Part shown: piece after piece, positions 1-7,224 of the stretch | Layout of the letters: each line of letters opens with the position of its first letter | Position numbering within the stretch: the stretch's first letter is position 1 | IMG/VR virus record: IMGVR_UViG_3300037963_005532 | Coordinates: 1-27,669 of that record | Source of the DNA: a virus | Direction: 5' to 3' (one strand) | DNA length: 27,669 nt | Position numbers and translations under genes: made by a program | The notes under the pieces: generated by a model | Seen by the model: only the letters and a program-made list of their open reading frames with translations | What the model was told of the DNA's origin: nothing | Database searches by the model: none

Positions 1-123
1 TGCTTCGTTAAGAAAGAAGCGCACAACTTCACTGCGAGTCATGTTGAACTGCCAGGTATCAGGCCCACACTCATAAGTGTGAACCACACCATCAACTTCG
101 TAGCGCAAAGTTTTGTAGGTCAT
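1..123 (-). CDS. Partial CDS of unknown function, C-terminus beyond left edge
   Basis: The minus strand reads open from an ATG at 123-121 to the window edge, giving 41 residues beginning MTYKTLRYEVDGVVHTYECG. The ATG overlaps the TGA stop of the upstream gene by four bases (ATGA), which is the usual translational-coupling layout in phage operons and supports the start. I recognise no family. The visible part looks like a small beta-rich protein (short alternating hydrophobic strands, one Cys, one Trp). It is the third gene of a minus-strand run with the genes at 120-419 and 422-832, probably an early operon of small accessory proteins. Confidence 0.55.
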   Translation of the reverse strand, partial: MTYKTLRYEVDGVVHTYECGPDTWQFNMTRSEVVRFFLNEA

Positions 124-419
124 GATTGTTTAGTGAGGTAGGTGTTTACTTTGGTGCAGAATTCGTCCATGGATTTACAGTTCTGTTTGCGGAACTTACC
201 CATGCGATTGTTTGCTGTAACTAGCAGCATCTTTCCCTCAGATTTATGCCACATGAACGTGGCGAATCGTGAGTTCTCGTAGATACAGTTGACCCACTTA
301 TCTGGATCGTCTATTGATACTCTCAGTGCGAAAGATTCGCGACCAGCAAGTTCAATAGAACGAACGCGAGAATAAGGTGCATTTACACCAGGAACATTCA
401 AGCGGTCAGTGTTAGTCAT
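120..419 (-). CDS. Small protein of unknown function (99 aa)
   Basis: An ATG-started frame of 99 codons on the minus strand. It begins two bases after the stop of the 422-832 gene, and its TGA overlaps the ATG of the next gene by four bases, so all three are probably co-transcribed. The product is soluble with no signal peptide or membrane segment. The middle (residues about 30-75) alternates hydrophobic and charged residues with several aromatics (FATFMWHK), and the C-terminal 25 residues look helical (MDEFCTKVNTYL). I do not recognise a family. The tight spacing on both sides argues that it is a real gene. Confidence 0.6.
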   Translation of the reverse strand: MTNTDRLNVPGVNAPYSRVRSIELAGRESFALRVSIDDPDKWVNCIYENSRFATFMWHKSEGKMLLVTANNRMGKFRKQNCKSMDEFCTKVNTYLTKQS

Positions 420-421
420 GA

Positions 422-832
422 TCAGTACTGCTCAGGAAGATAATCAGGATGGGGAAGTTTCAACAGCATCTGATACTGTGAAAACGTACATTTGTGATGC
501 ACGGCGTAATCAAAGGAACGACGAACGCGACCGGGAACACAATCGCGACCGTAATATCCTTCGTCATAAGCAAATATGGCTTGCCCGTCGTCAGCAGCAA
601 TAACCCAAACGCGGCGTGGATTGCCGTCGCGGTCACTGCCGCAGTTCAAAATCGTGAAGCGGTGTGGAAGATTTAGCTGATCATAAAGATCGCGTTGTTT
701 GTCAGTCATTCGAGCGTAACTGGACATGAGATCAACAGTTACGTCAGGACATTTGCTCACAGTCATAATGAAATCGGAAACAAATTGACGTTGGTGAAGG
801 TGTGAAACCTTCAGGTAGCCGTTGATAAACAA
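422..832 (-). CDS. Protein of unknown function (136 aa from TTG, 114 aa from the first ATG)
   Basis: The minus-strand frame can start at a TTG at 832-830 or at an ATG at 766-764. The TTG lies inside an inverted repeat (GTAGCC at 815-820, GGCTAC at 834-839) at the edge of the structured RNA region, so the ATG start is a serious alternative. The long form begins MFINGYLKVSHLHQRQF. Residues about 70-105 contain a stretch that looks like a folded beta domain (RRVWVIAADDGQAIFAYDEGYYG). No catalytic motif, signal peptide or membrane segment is seen. It is the first gene of a three-gene minus-strand set. Function unknown. Confidence 0.55.
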   Translation of the reverse strand: MFINGYLKVSHLHQRQFVSDFIMTVSKCPDVTVDLMSSYARMTDKQRDLYDQLNLPHRFTILNCGSDRDGNPRRVWVIAADDGQAIFAYDEGYYGRDCVPGRVRRSFDYAVHHKCTFSQYQMLLKLPHPDYLPEQY

Positions 833-839
833 GGGCTAC
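815..839. other. Hairpin at the boundary between the minus-strand operon and the RNA region
   Basis: GTAGCC (815-820) pairs with GGCTAC (834-839) around a 13-base loop. It covers the putative TTG start of the minus-strand 136-aa gene and sits about 20 bases before the first helix of the large RNA on the plus strand. It could be part of the RNA's 5' end or a structure in the leader of the minus-strand operon. Confidence 0.35.
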
Positions 840-1053
840 AGGGAAGTTTCAAAAAATGTGTTTCACCCCATGATCATAAGTGATCAAGAGAGATAGCAAA
901 CCGGCAGAGAATAACTGAAGTTACTCAATACCTGCGTTCTGCATGAAGTAAAAAAGATTCACGGGGTGAAAAACAAATCGACGCACTGCGATTATACAGT
1001 GCACAGAAAGCGTGATAGGAGGGATCTCCTCGTATTTGTAACTAACAAGAAAG

Positions 1054-1065
1054 CGAACCGGTTCG
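1054..1065. repeat. 12-bp palindrome CGAACCGGTTCG, copy 1
   Basis: A perfect 12-bp palindrome, repeated exactly at 1555-1566. Because it is self-complementary, the two copies can pair with each other as a long-range 12-bp helix. They can also fold locally, or pair with the same segment of a second RNA molecule. Both lie inside the large structured RNA. Confidence 0.75.
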
Positions 1066-1554
1066 TTCGATGATTACCCTACTAGGGCTCACCTTAGTGT
1101 TAGTTAACTAAGCCGATAGATACCGAGGGCCTTACTGCGGGAACAAGGTTAGTCGGGGTGGTTCAGAGTATTAACTCGCACCGGACACCTTGCCAGACGT
1201 GGGTTTAGTAGAAATTCACTACCACGTCATTGGCTACCCATGCAACTGGGGGGATCGGATACCTCCGGACCTAGTGTTAGTTAAAGGGTGCAAGGGCCAG
1301 GAACTACCTGACTCACTCGGTTCGATAACTAACGGGAGCCCCGTTGGCTGATGGCTGGACTTGGATCAGAAGCGGCGTGGCTTCCGATGGAACTAAGTTA
1401 CAGGATTGCTACCGCTTGGGAAGAATCTTGTGATGGTTTGGCGACTGGCACAGAAGGCGAGTTGCCTGGCGGATGGAAGATCGCGACTCATCTGAGTCCG
1501 TTTCGATCCGTTGCAAGCAACATAGGACCACACCGTGCGTTAGGTCAACCCCTT

Positions 1555-1566
1555 CGAACCGGTTCG
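1555..1566. repeat. 12-bp palindrome CGAACCGGTTCG, copy 2
   Basis: Identical to 1054-1065, about 500 bases downstream and near the 3' part of the structured RNA. A long-range helix between the copies would close the core of the molecule. Confidence 0.75.
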
Positions 1567-1756
1567 GTGATTGTCACACACACTGTGCGCTGCATGTAAC
1601 TAAGACATGAACCAGGTGCGCGTTAATAAATCATACCACCCACCCATCCGTCAAGCCCCTGATACATAAGGGGAACTAATGATGATAGGAACCTTCCCTC
1701 ACCAAGTCACACTAGCCCTTCACATGTGTGCCCACTATGTGTAATTTACCCACCCC

Positions 1757-1782
1757 GCAATCTGAAATTGTTGCCTTTTTTT
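1757..1782 (+). terminator. Possible weak intrinsic terminator after the large RNA
   Basis: GCAA (1757-1760) can pair with TTGC (1771-1774), or CAAT (1758-1761) with ATTG (1767-1770), directly before a run of seven T (1776-1782). The stem is short and weak. The position, just after the last helix of the structured RNA and about 145 bases before the next gene, fits an RNA 3' end. Confidence 0.35.
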
Positions 1783-1928
1783 ATATACTTGACTTTATCA
1801 TCGACGTGGGCGAGAAGGGTCTGGGTATCTTCTAGGTAAATTGGGGTCAAAAGTTTTGGGGTAGCAACATAATAACAGCGGTTTTAAAAAAAAATTAGAT
1901 TTAGAATAAAGGATCGAAACTTTTGATC

Positions 1929-2756
1929 ATGAGGCAACCGGTTGGAAGTACGCCACAAGTTATCCCAGCTGGTTCTTTTGATCCAAAAACACCAGGACGT
2001 TTTGCAGCTACTCCAGAAGTATTAGATACTATTCAGCGAATTAAAGACAAACATGGGTTAGAAGTAAAAATCGAACCTATGCCAGCGTACGCACCCTCGT
2101 GGGCAGCCGGTCTTTATATGACAGAAGGACCTGGTGGTAGTTACGACCCCGAGACAAGAACAGTTTATTTAGGTGAAAATCCAGATCTGTTTACTTTGGA
2201 GCATGAGCTTGGACATGCCTTAGACCCGACTTTGACCAAAAGTACGAATTTCGAAAGAGAATTACAAAATCAGTTTTTTGATAAATTGAATAAAGGAGAA
2301 TTAAGAACACCAGCTGAACGTCTTAAGGCTCACATGTTGGGTACTCCTAGAAGAAAATTAGATACTGAATTAACTGCACAAAAGTATGCTTTAGAAAGAA
2401 TGAAAGAAAAAGGTTTAGAAGACGATCGAACTAGAGGAGATCTAAGACTATATCCGTTAGCGTACATCGACCAAGGTATTAGAACTTCTCAAAGGGGGGA
2501 GATGATGATGGATGGTCGAGATGTTCCTGATTCAGTTGCACTAATTAAACATAGAGTATTTGATCGCCCTTACGGTGATGTTTACTCAGGACAAGTAGAA
2601 ACTTCTTTTATGCCTAATGCGAATACAGTTGTTGACTATAGTGACTCGGTTGCAAATACTTTATTAAAGCTGGCTCTAGATAAAAATTACCAGAAAGCAG
2701 CAAATAAGGAAAAAGATAGAGCTGTGGCTTATGCCACGCGTCGTATGGGTTATTAA
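1929..2756 (+). CDS. Putative zinc metalloprotease (HExxH) of unknown family
   Basis: From the ATG at 1929 the product has 275 residues; an in-frame TTG at 1923 would add two. I prefer the ATG because AAAGGA lies at 1911-1916, a plausible if distant ribosome-binding site. Residues 92-96 read HELGH in the context LEHELGHALDP, the HExxH zinc-binding and catalytic motif of zincin peptidases, preceded by a strand-like YLGEN. A third zinc ligand is not obvious. There is no signal peptide, so the protein probably acts in the host cytoplasm or in the virion. The second half is charged and helical. Possible roles are maturation of phage proteins or attack on host proteins; neither is shown by the sequence. 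It is the first protein gene downstream of the large RNA, same strand. Confidence 0.7.
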   Translation: MRQPVGSTPQVIPAGSFDPKTPGRFAATPEVLDTIQRIKDKHGLEVKIEPMPAYAPSWAAGLYMTEGPGGSYDPETRTVYLGENPDLFTLEHELGHALDPTLTKSTNFERELQNQFFDKLNKGELRTPAERLKAHMLGTPRRKLDTELTAQKYALERMKEKGLEDDRTRGDLRLYPLAYIDQGIRTSQRGEMMMDGRDVPDSVALIKHRVFDRPYGDVYSGQVETSFMPNANTVVDYSDSVANTLLKLALDKNYQKAANKEKDRAVAYATRRMGY

Positions 2757-2943
2757 CGTTTTGGGTGACTCAGACAGAATAGAATTTTCAGCCGACGTGG
2801 TCTGTGCAAGGCTCTTGAGGAACGCTGTTTCTGAATATTTGAGAAATTGGCCCGGAGGTCCACCAGACGAGCAGGTGACGCTACAACACATCAAAACAGA
2901 GTTAGATCGAGGGATATTGGAGCTATTACTGGGAGATCAGTAG
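2731..2943 (+). CDS. Small protein of unknown function (70 aa)
   Basis: The ATG at 2731 overlaps the end of the metalloprotease-like gene by 26 bases. An in-frame TTG at 2761 just after that stop would give 60 residues and avoid the overlap. The product contains a Gly/Pro turn (NWPGGPPDEQ) followed by a helix (VTLQHIKTELDRGILELLL), suggesting a small helical protein. No family recognised. It lies 24 bases before the next plus-strand gene and probably shares its transcript. Confidence 0.5.
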   Translation: MPRVVWVINVLGDSDRIEFSADVVCARLLRNAVSEYLRNWPGGPPDEQVTLQHIKTELDRGILELLLGDQ

Positions 2944-2967
2944 ACTGACAGCACTGGTGTAGTTGAA

Positions 2968-3294
2968 ATGCTGTCGACAGAACTTCGTAAGCGTTGTGAA
3001 TATATTTGCAATCGAATCGCCAATAACGCCGAAGTTCAGTTAGAAGACATTATTTTTGTCCAAAAACTCGCTAAAGCTAACCACAGCGCTGATGCGATGC
3101 TGCGGAGAGCGCGTAGAGAAGCCAATAGGGGTGCGCAACCGGAGGGCGGTCTGGATGCTTTTCTCGATGATATGGATTTGGGTGAGCCGGATTCAAGCGA
3201 TCACTTAGTTGGACCGCAAGATCCGGACTCATTAGCCAACTGGTTTACCGCAAAACGCAAATGGTTCGTGGATGACGAAGGTTTTCGCGATTAA
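2968..3294 (+). CDS. Small acidic helical protein of unknown function (108 aa)
   Basis: ATG start, 108 residues. The first 55 residues are helical and basic (ELRKRCEYICNRI, then AMLRRARREANRG). The rest is acidic and probably loose (GGLDAFLDDMDLGEPDSSDH), ending in a Trp/Phe-rich tail (NWFTAKRKWFVDDEGFRD). This basic-helix plus acidic-tail layout is common in small phage regulators and assembly factors, but I recognise no family. It ends tail to tail with the minus-strand gene at 3291-3992: the two stop codons share TTAA at 3291-3294. Confidence 0.6.
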   Translation: MLSTELRKRCEYICNRIANNAEVQLEDIIFVQKLAKANHSADAMLRRARREANRGAQPEGGLDAFLDDMDLGEPDSSDHLVGPQDPDSLANWFTAKRKWFVDDEGFRD

Positions 3295-3992
3295 TCGGGG
3301 AAGATAAACCAGTCGTCTTTAGCTTTGCGGTACTTGATCAGGTCTTTTTCCTGAAATCTTTGAAGCGCGTTCGACAAAGCACTCTTCCAAGAGGGTGTAT
3401 TGGCGCTAGTACGCACAAGATCGATGTCTGCGAACTGCAAACCCCGGTCTCTTGTGTATTTCCAGGAAACCCAAGTACACAGAGCTTCGTATTTAAAGGA
3501 AGATTGCTCTTGTTTGAGTATTTTTTCGATGTACTCGGTAATTAATTCCTTTAAAACGGTTTCATTTAGGGGCTCAGCGCGTTGAATTACTGGTTTTGGC
3601 CTGGAAGCAGTGAACTCATTCGCTCTAGCGACTTCAATCCGGGTCTCACGCGTCTCGGTTTTAATTCGAGAAATGGCTGCAAAGGCAGATTTTTGACATT
3701 TGCGTGGGAGTAGGTCTTTAACTGCTCCGATTTGATTGATTATTTCCTTTTCTCGGTTGTTGTTTATGTTGTACACCTTCCAAAATCTAGGGATATTCGA
3801 AATCATGGATATTGCTTCGCAACGAGAGACATCTGAAGCCAGTAAATCCGCCAAAGTTATGTTTTTGGCGACTTCGAAAGTCTCTTCTGACATTGTGTCT
3901 AATGCTTCTTGAGTCTTAAGTTGGACAAAAGCGTCAAGCGGGTAAGGATGCTCTGGATAGTGCGGACGGTTGGGCGGGACGGCAAACGTCAT
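3291..3992 (-). CDS. Protein of unknown function with a possible winged-helix C-terminus (233 aa)
   Basis: Minus-strand ATG at 3992-3990. Residues 1-110 form a Pro-rich start followed by helices (DTMSEETFEVAKNITLADLL). Residues about 110-145 are charged and probably a linker. Residues about 145-233 run through several helices and end LQRFQEKDLIKYRKAKDDWFIFPD, which resembles the last helix and wing of a winged-helix domain, so nucleic-acid binding is possible. This is inference from pattern only. The region upstream of the start (3993-4117) is shared with the divergent gene at 4118 and holds a perfect hairpin at 4014-4027. Composition matches the neighbours. Confidence 0.6.
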   Translation of the reverse strand: MTFAVPPNRPHYPEHPYPLDAFVQLKTQEALDTMSEETFEVAKNITLADLLASDVSRCEAISMISNIPRFWKVYNINNNREKEIINQIGAVKDLLPRKCQKSAFAAISRIKTETRETRIEVARANEFTASRPKPVIQRAEPLNETVLKELITEYIEKILKQEQSSFKYEALCTWVSWKYTRDRGLQFADIDLVRTSANTPSWKSALSNALQRFQEKDLIKYRKAKDDWFIFPD

Positions 3993-4013
3993 AGTACTGA
4001 TTCATGGGTTTGT

Positions 4014-4027
4014 GCCTTTTGCAAGGC
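4014..4027. other. Perfect hairpin in divergent intergenic region
   Basis: GCCTT (4014-4018) pairs with AAGGC (4023-4027) around TTGC. It lies 22 bases upstream of the minus-strand start at 3992 and about 90 upstream of the plus-strand start at 4118. It has no following T-run on either strand, so it is not an intrinsic terminator. It may be an operator or leader structure. Confidence 0.35.
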
Positions 4028-4088
4028 GTGGGAAAAGCATACCAGACACTCCAGGTAACTTGATGATTTTTTATAAGTTAATTAGAAT

Positions 4089-4098
4089 GGTATATCTT
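4089..4098 (+). promoter_or_regulatory. Promoter-like box GGTATATCTT
   Basis: GGTATATCTT lies 19 bases upstream of the ATG at 4118 in an AT-rich stretch. The same ten bases recur at 7736-7745, 12 bases upstream of the ATG at 7758. The TATATC core could act as a -10 element; no matching -35 is clear. Confidence 0.35.
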
Positions 4099-4117
4099 AG
4101 TTTTAACTTTTGGGGTT

Positions 4118-4321
4118 ATGGAAGCACTCCTGATTAAAGAGATGAAGCGCGACCCTCAGGAGTTTGTAATTGAGTATTTAGCTGGTATGCCTAGTTTTGA
4201 AATCCCTCAGATACCTCGCGAAGCTACGCGTGAAGAGGTTAGAGAGATCAATAGGCGACTTTTACCTGGTTATGACCGTGTTCGCGAAAGGGTCTTAGGA
4301 GCTTTATACGGAAGGGTCTGA
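4118..4321 (+). CDS. Small charged helical protein of unknown function (67 aa)
   Basis: ATG start at 4118, 67 residues, with a candidate promoter box 19 bases upstream. The product is rich in Glu and Arg (EATREEVREINRRLLPGYDRVRERVLGAL) and predicted helical with no membrane segment. Family not recognised. It faces the minus-strand gene at 4331-4654 tail to tail with nine bases between the stops. Confidence 0.5.
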   Translation: MEALLIKEMKRDPQEFVIEYLAGMPSFEIPQIPREATREEVREINRRLLPGYDRVRERVLGALYGRV

Positions 4322-4330
4322 TTTATATAA

Positions 4331-4654
4331 CTAACTGAACTGTACAAAAAGCTCTTCAGGGTGTTCTGGGAAGTAATGCAGCGTGGCTGGACACAACCAA
4401 CCTTCTTTTTCGTTGTATTTGTACCAAGCACCGCCTTGTTCTGGGTTTATTTTGGTCAATTTTCCGTGTGAACCAGGGAAATCAGAGGCAGAAAAGGTGA
4501 TTCGGTGTGTTTTTTGAGTCTTATCGCTAAATTTTTCGATAAATTCGTCGATGATTTCGGGTATGCCTGCCACGAACGGCTCGTTTTCAAGTCCTTTGTA
4601 TGGATCAGTAAAGGCCCATGTGCCATGGTGCCTGTAAATCTCGATAATCATCAT
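4331..4654 (-). CDS. DUF6717-like small protein (107 aa)
   Basis: The minus-strand frame opens at a TTG (4666-4664), but I take the ATG at 4654-4652, giving MMIIEIYRHHGTWAFTD. The N-terminal pattern (aromatic, HGTWAFTDPYKGLENEPFVAGIPEIIDEFI) resembles my recollection of the DUF6717 family: short proteins with a strand, a conserved WxFxD, and an EPFVxG turn. A second half rich in aromatic residues (WYKYNEKEGWLCPATLHYFPEHPEELFVQF) completes a small alpha/beta domain. The family has no known function. The family name should be treated as tentative because it was assigned from memory of the pattern. It stands alone on this strand. Confidence 0.6.
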   Translation of the reverse strand: MMIIEIYRHHGTWAFTDPYKGLENEPFVAGIPEIIDEFIEKFSDKTQKTHRITFSASDFPGSHGKLTKINPEQGGAWYKYNEKEGWLCPATLHYFPEHPEELFVQFS

Positions 4655-4740
4655 GGAGTTGCTCAAGAAAAAACGGTGCGTTGTGCAAGCTGCAAGTGTA
4701 ACACCCCGTGGAAGGCTTTGTTCCTAACCACGGTTTAGAA

Positions 4741-4747
4741 TATATAA
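4741..4747 (+). promoter_or_regulatory. Promoter-like TATATAA box
   Basis: TATATAA ends 16 bases before the GTG start at 4764. An identical box at 18445-18451 ends 13 bases before the large-terminase ATG. Both precede long plus-strand structural runs, so this may be a phage late-promoter element. No -35 partner is clear. Confidence 0.35.
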
Positions 4748-4763
4748 AAGTGACAATAGTAAA

Positions 4764-7190
4764 GTGCCTGCTCCTGAGTACGGGTATAAGTTTCTTGATC
4801 GTGAGTTAAATCGTAGGCGTCAACCTACAGAAGTGGTTGTTTCAGAAGACGTTGTTCCTTCTGAAGCTCCTCTTCAAACACCCGTAGAGTCAGCACAAAG
4901 CAGTAGCCCTTCGCGTCCTTTCGGGGAACCTTTACTTTGGGATGAAGCTGGTAACGAAGTAGAGCCCGTTTCTCAAAACCGTCAAACTGAGTTATTCAGA
5001 CCTGAGGAAACTTTTGAGACAAATATTGAGGACATGTTTCCTCAAGTTCGTCAAGCCATTGAAAATTACAATCGTCGCGAAGGCATTCCTAGGGGGGCTC
5101 GTACTTACGCTATTTCTGACAGAAATCGAAGAATAGCAGATAGAAATAGAGAGTTGTATGCTGCAGATCAAGCGCGTCAAGACTTACAGAGGCAAATAAG
5201 ACTGCAAGAGGCATTTAGGGGTTCGGGGCCACCGAGTGTTGATGTTGACCAAAGACAATCTCTTATAGATTTTCCTTATACCGAAAATATTGGGGGTGGT
5301 CTCGAACAAGAAGTTATCGGAGGGGTTTTTGGTCCTCTTGCAGACGACATATTAGAACTGAACGAGCAAAGAAAAGTTTTTAATACTGGACTGGCTGTAA
5401 AACAAGTAGAAGATCTGATCAAAAAATATCCTGAGCTTGAATCTATGCTTAGGAACCCTGTGGAAAATAAGGGGGTAGTAGCTCAACGTATAGACCCTAA
5501 ATCTTTTGAGAAGTACAAACAGTACACAGACTTAGAGCAGAAATATTCTGATCCAGATGTACGTGCAGGTATTTATCAAGATATTCTTGACACTACATTA
5601 AATAAATTGGATCTCGGAGATACTGAGTATCAAGACGTTAGGGATATTCTCAAGGACGCAGAGATTCTTTATACATCAGGTAACCCCTCTTTACAGAAGG
5701 AAGCCCGTGAAGTTATACGAAGTTTTGGTGTAGATCTTGATGCGTATGAAAAACCAGCGTTTCAAACAAATAAACCAATTATTGGTGGAGGTGGTTACGT
5801 ACTACCTGAAGAAAGTGAAGACTTTAAATATATAAAACAAAGAGCAAGTGACTTAAGTGATGCGGTTGGGGGTCTCGATTACAGCACATCTAAGGCTTTA
5901 GAGGAGGCATTTCCGGGTTTAAACTCGTCTTCTTTCTACGATGATACTGAGCGCTCCTATTTTGGACCCACTGCTTTTATCAGAGACTCGACCTTCGATC
6001 CTGATGACCCAGCTACCCGAGTTAGTATTTCTCGCGGTTACAGTAGCCCTGACACGATTTTAGAGGATTTTCAGTCACTCCCTAGGACTACTGAGGTTTC
6101 ACGAAATGTTCTTAAGTTTTTAAGAGATAACCCTGGTCTTGGGTCGCAAAGCATTTCATTTAGAACTGCTGCGCCTGGTGAAGATAACTTAGATTTTGAC
6201 GCTAAGGATTTACCTGACGACGTTAAAACTGCTGTTATGCGCTTCGTTCGCGATGCGTCGATGACAGACAGGCGCGGAGGAACAATTTTAAAAAATTCGC
6301 CTATAAGTAGTGAAGATTTGATTCAAGAGGCTTACGACAAAGGATTAGACGAAACAACTAGTAGTTACATAAGGCAAGCTAAACCTTTCCTGGATGCAGG
6401 GGTGGACCCCCCTTCGTTACGTGGAAAAGCTTATACCTTAAGTGGTTTTGGCCCCCCAACCGAAAGAAGAGGTCAATACACCTTTATTGATAACGAAGGT
6501 GACGCAGTGCCTTTACAACTTACGAAACCAGAACAAGCTCTTGTTGGTCGAGTTAGGTTTGTTGGTGATGAAGTTGTGGGTAAACCTGCTGTTCCTTACA
6601 AATCTCAGCCAAGGTTCTATTCGACTTTGGTTCCAGGCATGACGCCAGATGCAATTAACAATCTCGATTTGAGCGGGCTGGCGAAAAACGTCCGAAAAGT
6701 TCCTGCTTCTCTAGCGCCTGGTGTTGCTGATTTGATACCCAGTGCTCAGTCTGTGCGAATTGGTTACGAGCAAGGACCCGTGGCTATGGGACAAAACATG
6801 GCTAAGGAGTTCCTTCAAGGTATTCCAGTAAGTGCAGCTGCAGTTCCGATCTTGGCTGGTCCGGCTGCTCCACTCGCTCCAGGAATCGGTGCGGGTTTGG
6901 TTGGTTCAGCCTTAGTTGAAGCTGGCGATGAAATTGTCAGGCAAGAGACTGGTGAAGGCATTGTGCCTAAGTTCCGTCAGTTCATTGGTACTGAAAAGCG
7001 TACGGGTGTGGCCGATAAACTCACGCCAACGACGTTTAGCCTTGTTACGCCAGAGATAACTGCGACCCAACAGCGGAGTCCTATTGAACGAATTACTGAC
7101 GGGATTCGTTTTAGGGCAGATCTTGCTGGTGAACGGTTTAACCCACGTCGCGGTGAGTTTGGTTTAAGTGAGCTTATTTTCGGTCGTTGA
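4764..7190 (+). CDS. Large probable virion protein of unknown function (808 aa)
   Basis: GTG start at 4764; the first internal ATG is 90 codons later, and the frame is clearly coding from the beginning. Residues 1-90 are Pro/Glu/Ser-rich and probably disordered. Residues about 100-170 are Arg/Gln-rich helices. The middle is Asp-rich alpha/beta sequence without a motif I recognise. Residues about 690-740 are an Ala/Gly/Pro-rich hydrophobic stretch (AAAVPILAGPAAPLAPGIGAGLVGSAL) that could insert into a membrane. Size, lack of enzyme motifs, and the hydrophobic stretch between soluble parts fit an internal or ejected virion protein, or a tail-associated one; this is inference. It heads a four-gene plus-strand run to 8718. 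Confidence 0.7.
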   Translation: MPAPEYGYKFLDRELNRRRQPTEVVVSEDVVPSEAPLQTPVESAQSSSPSRPFGEPLLWDEAGNEVEPVSQNRQTELFRPEETFETNIEDMFPQVRQAIENYNRREGIPRGARTYAISDRNRRIADRNRELYAADQARQDLQRQIRLQEAFRGSGPPSVDVDQRQSLIDFPYTENIGGGLEQEVIGGVFGPLADDILELNEQRKVFNTGLAVKQVEDLIKKYPELESMLRNPVENKGVVAQRIDPKSFEKYKQYTDLEQKYSDPDVRAGIYQDILDTTLNKLDLGDTEYQDVRDILKDAEILYTSGNPSLQKEAREVIRSFGVDLDAYEKPAFQTNKPIIGGGGYVLPEESEDFKYIKQRASDLSDAVGGLDYSTSKALEEAFPGLNSSSFYDDTERSYFGPTAFIRDSTFDPDDPATRVSISRGYSSPDTILEDFQSLPRTTEVSRNVLKFLRDNPGLGSQSISFRTAAPGEDNLDFDAKDLPDDVKTAVMRFVRDASMTDRRGGTILKNSPISSEDLIQEAYDKGLDETTSSYIRQAKPFLDAGVDPPSLRGKAYTLSGFGPPTERRGQYTFIDNEGDAVPLQLTKPEQALVGRVRFVGDEVVGKPAVPYKSQPRFYSTLVPGMTPDAINNLDLSGLAKNVRKVPASLAPGVADLIPSAQSVRIGYEQGPVAMGQNMAKEFLQGIPVSAAAVPILAGPAAPLAPGIGAGLVGSALVEAGDEIVRQETGEGIVPKFRQFIGTEKRTGVADKLTPTTFSLVTPEITATQQRSPIERITDGIRFRADLAGERFNPRRGEFGLSELIFGR

Positions 7191-7224
7191 TTAAAATAAA
7201 ACTAGTGGCTACACGTTTGTAGGG

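Larger units (their letters stand above)
861..1741 (+). ncRNA. Large structured non-coding RNA, candidate for the GOLLD/ROOL class of giant phage RNAs
   Basis: No convincing protein gene lies between 833 and 1928, but helices follow one another almost without a break. A 9-bp long-range stem (TTTCACCCC 861-869 with GGGGTGAAA 963-971) encloses a hairpin at 871-886 and a nested hairpin at 904-935. Further stems: 983-988/997-1002; 1017-1021/1026-1030; 1039-1046/1099-1106; 1077-1080/1084-1087; 1144-1149/1187-1192; 1166-1169/1174-1177; a compound hairpin at 1192-1234; a three-helix stack at 1276-1333; 1331-1336/1340-1345; 1369-1373/1380-1384; 1401-1407/1424-1430; 1455-1458/1464-1467; 1479-1483/1504-1508 around 1485-1489/1494-1498; 1510-1521; 1593-1597/1605-1609; 1656-1660/1669-1673; 1721-1725/1737-1741. 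G-U pairs in two stems (1286-1290/1314-1318 and 1401-1407/1424-1430) would be A-C mismatches on the other strand, so the plus strand is the RNA. GOLLD and ROOL are known phage-associated RNAs of similar size; membership is inference. Ends are approximate. Confidence 0.72.

Noticed and set aside
1351-1599. Plus-strand 82-codon open frame starting MAGLGSEAAWLPME
   Set aside because: It lies entirely within the hairpin series of the large RNA, has no ribosome-binding site, and its bases are accounted for by stems (for example 1369-1384, 1401-1430, 1485-1498).
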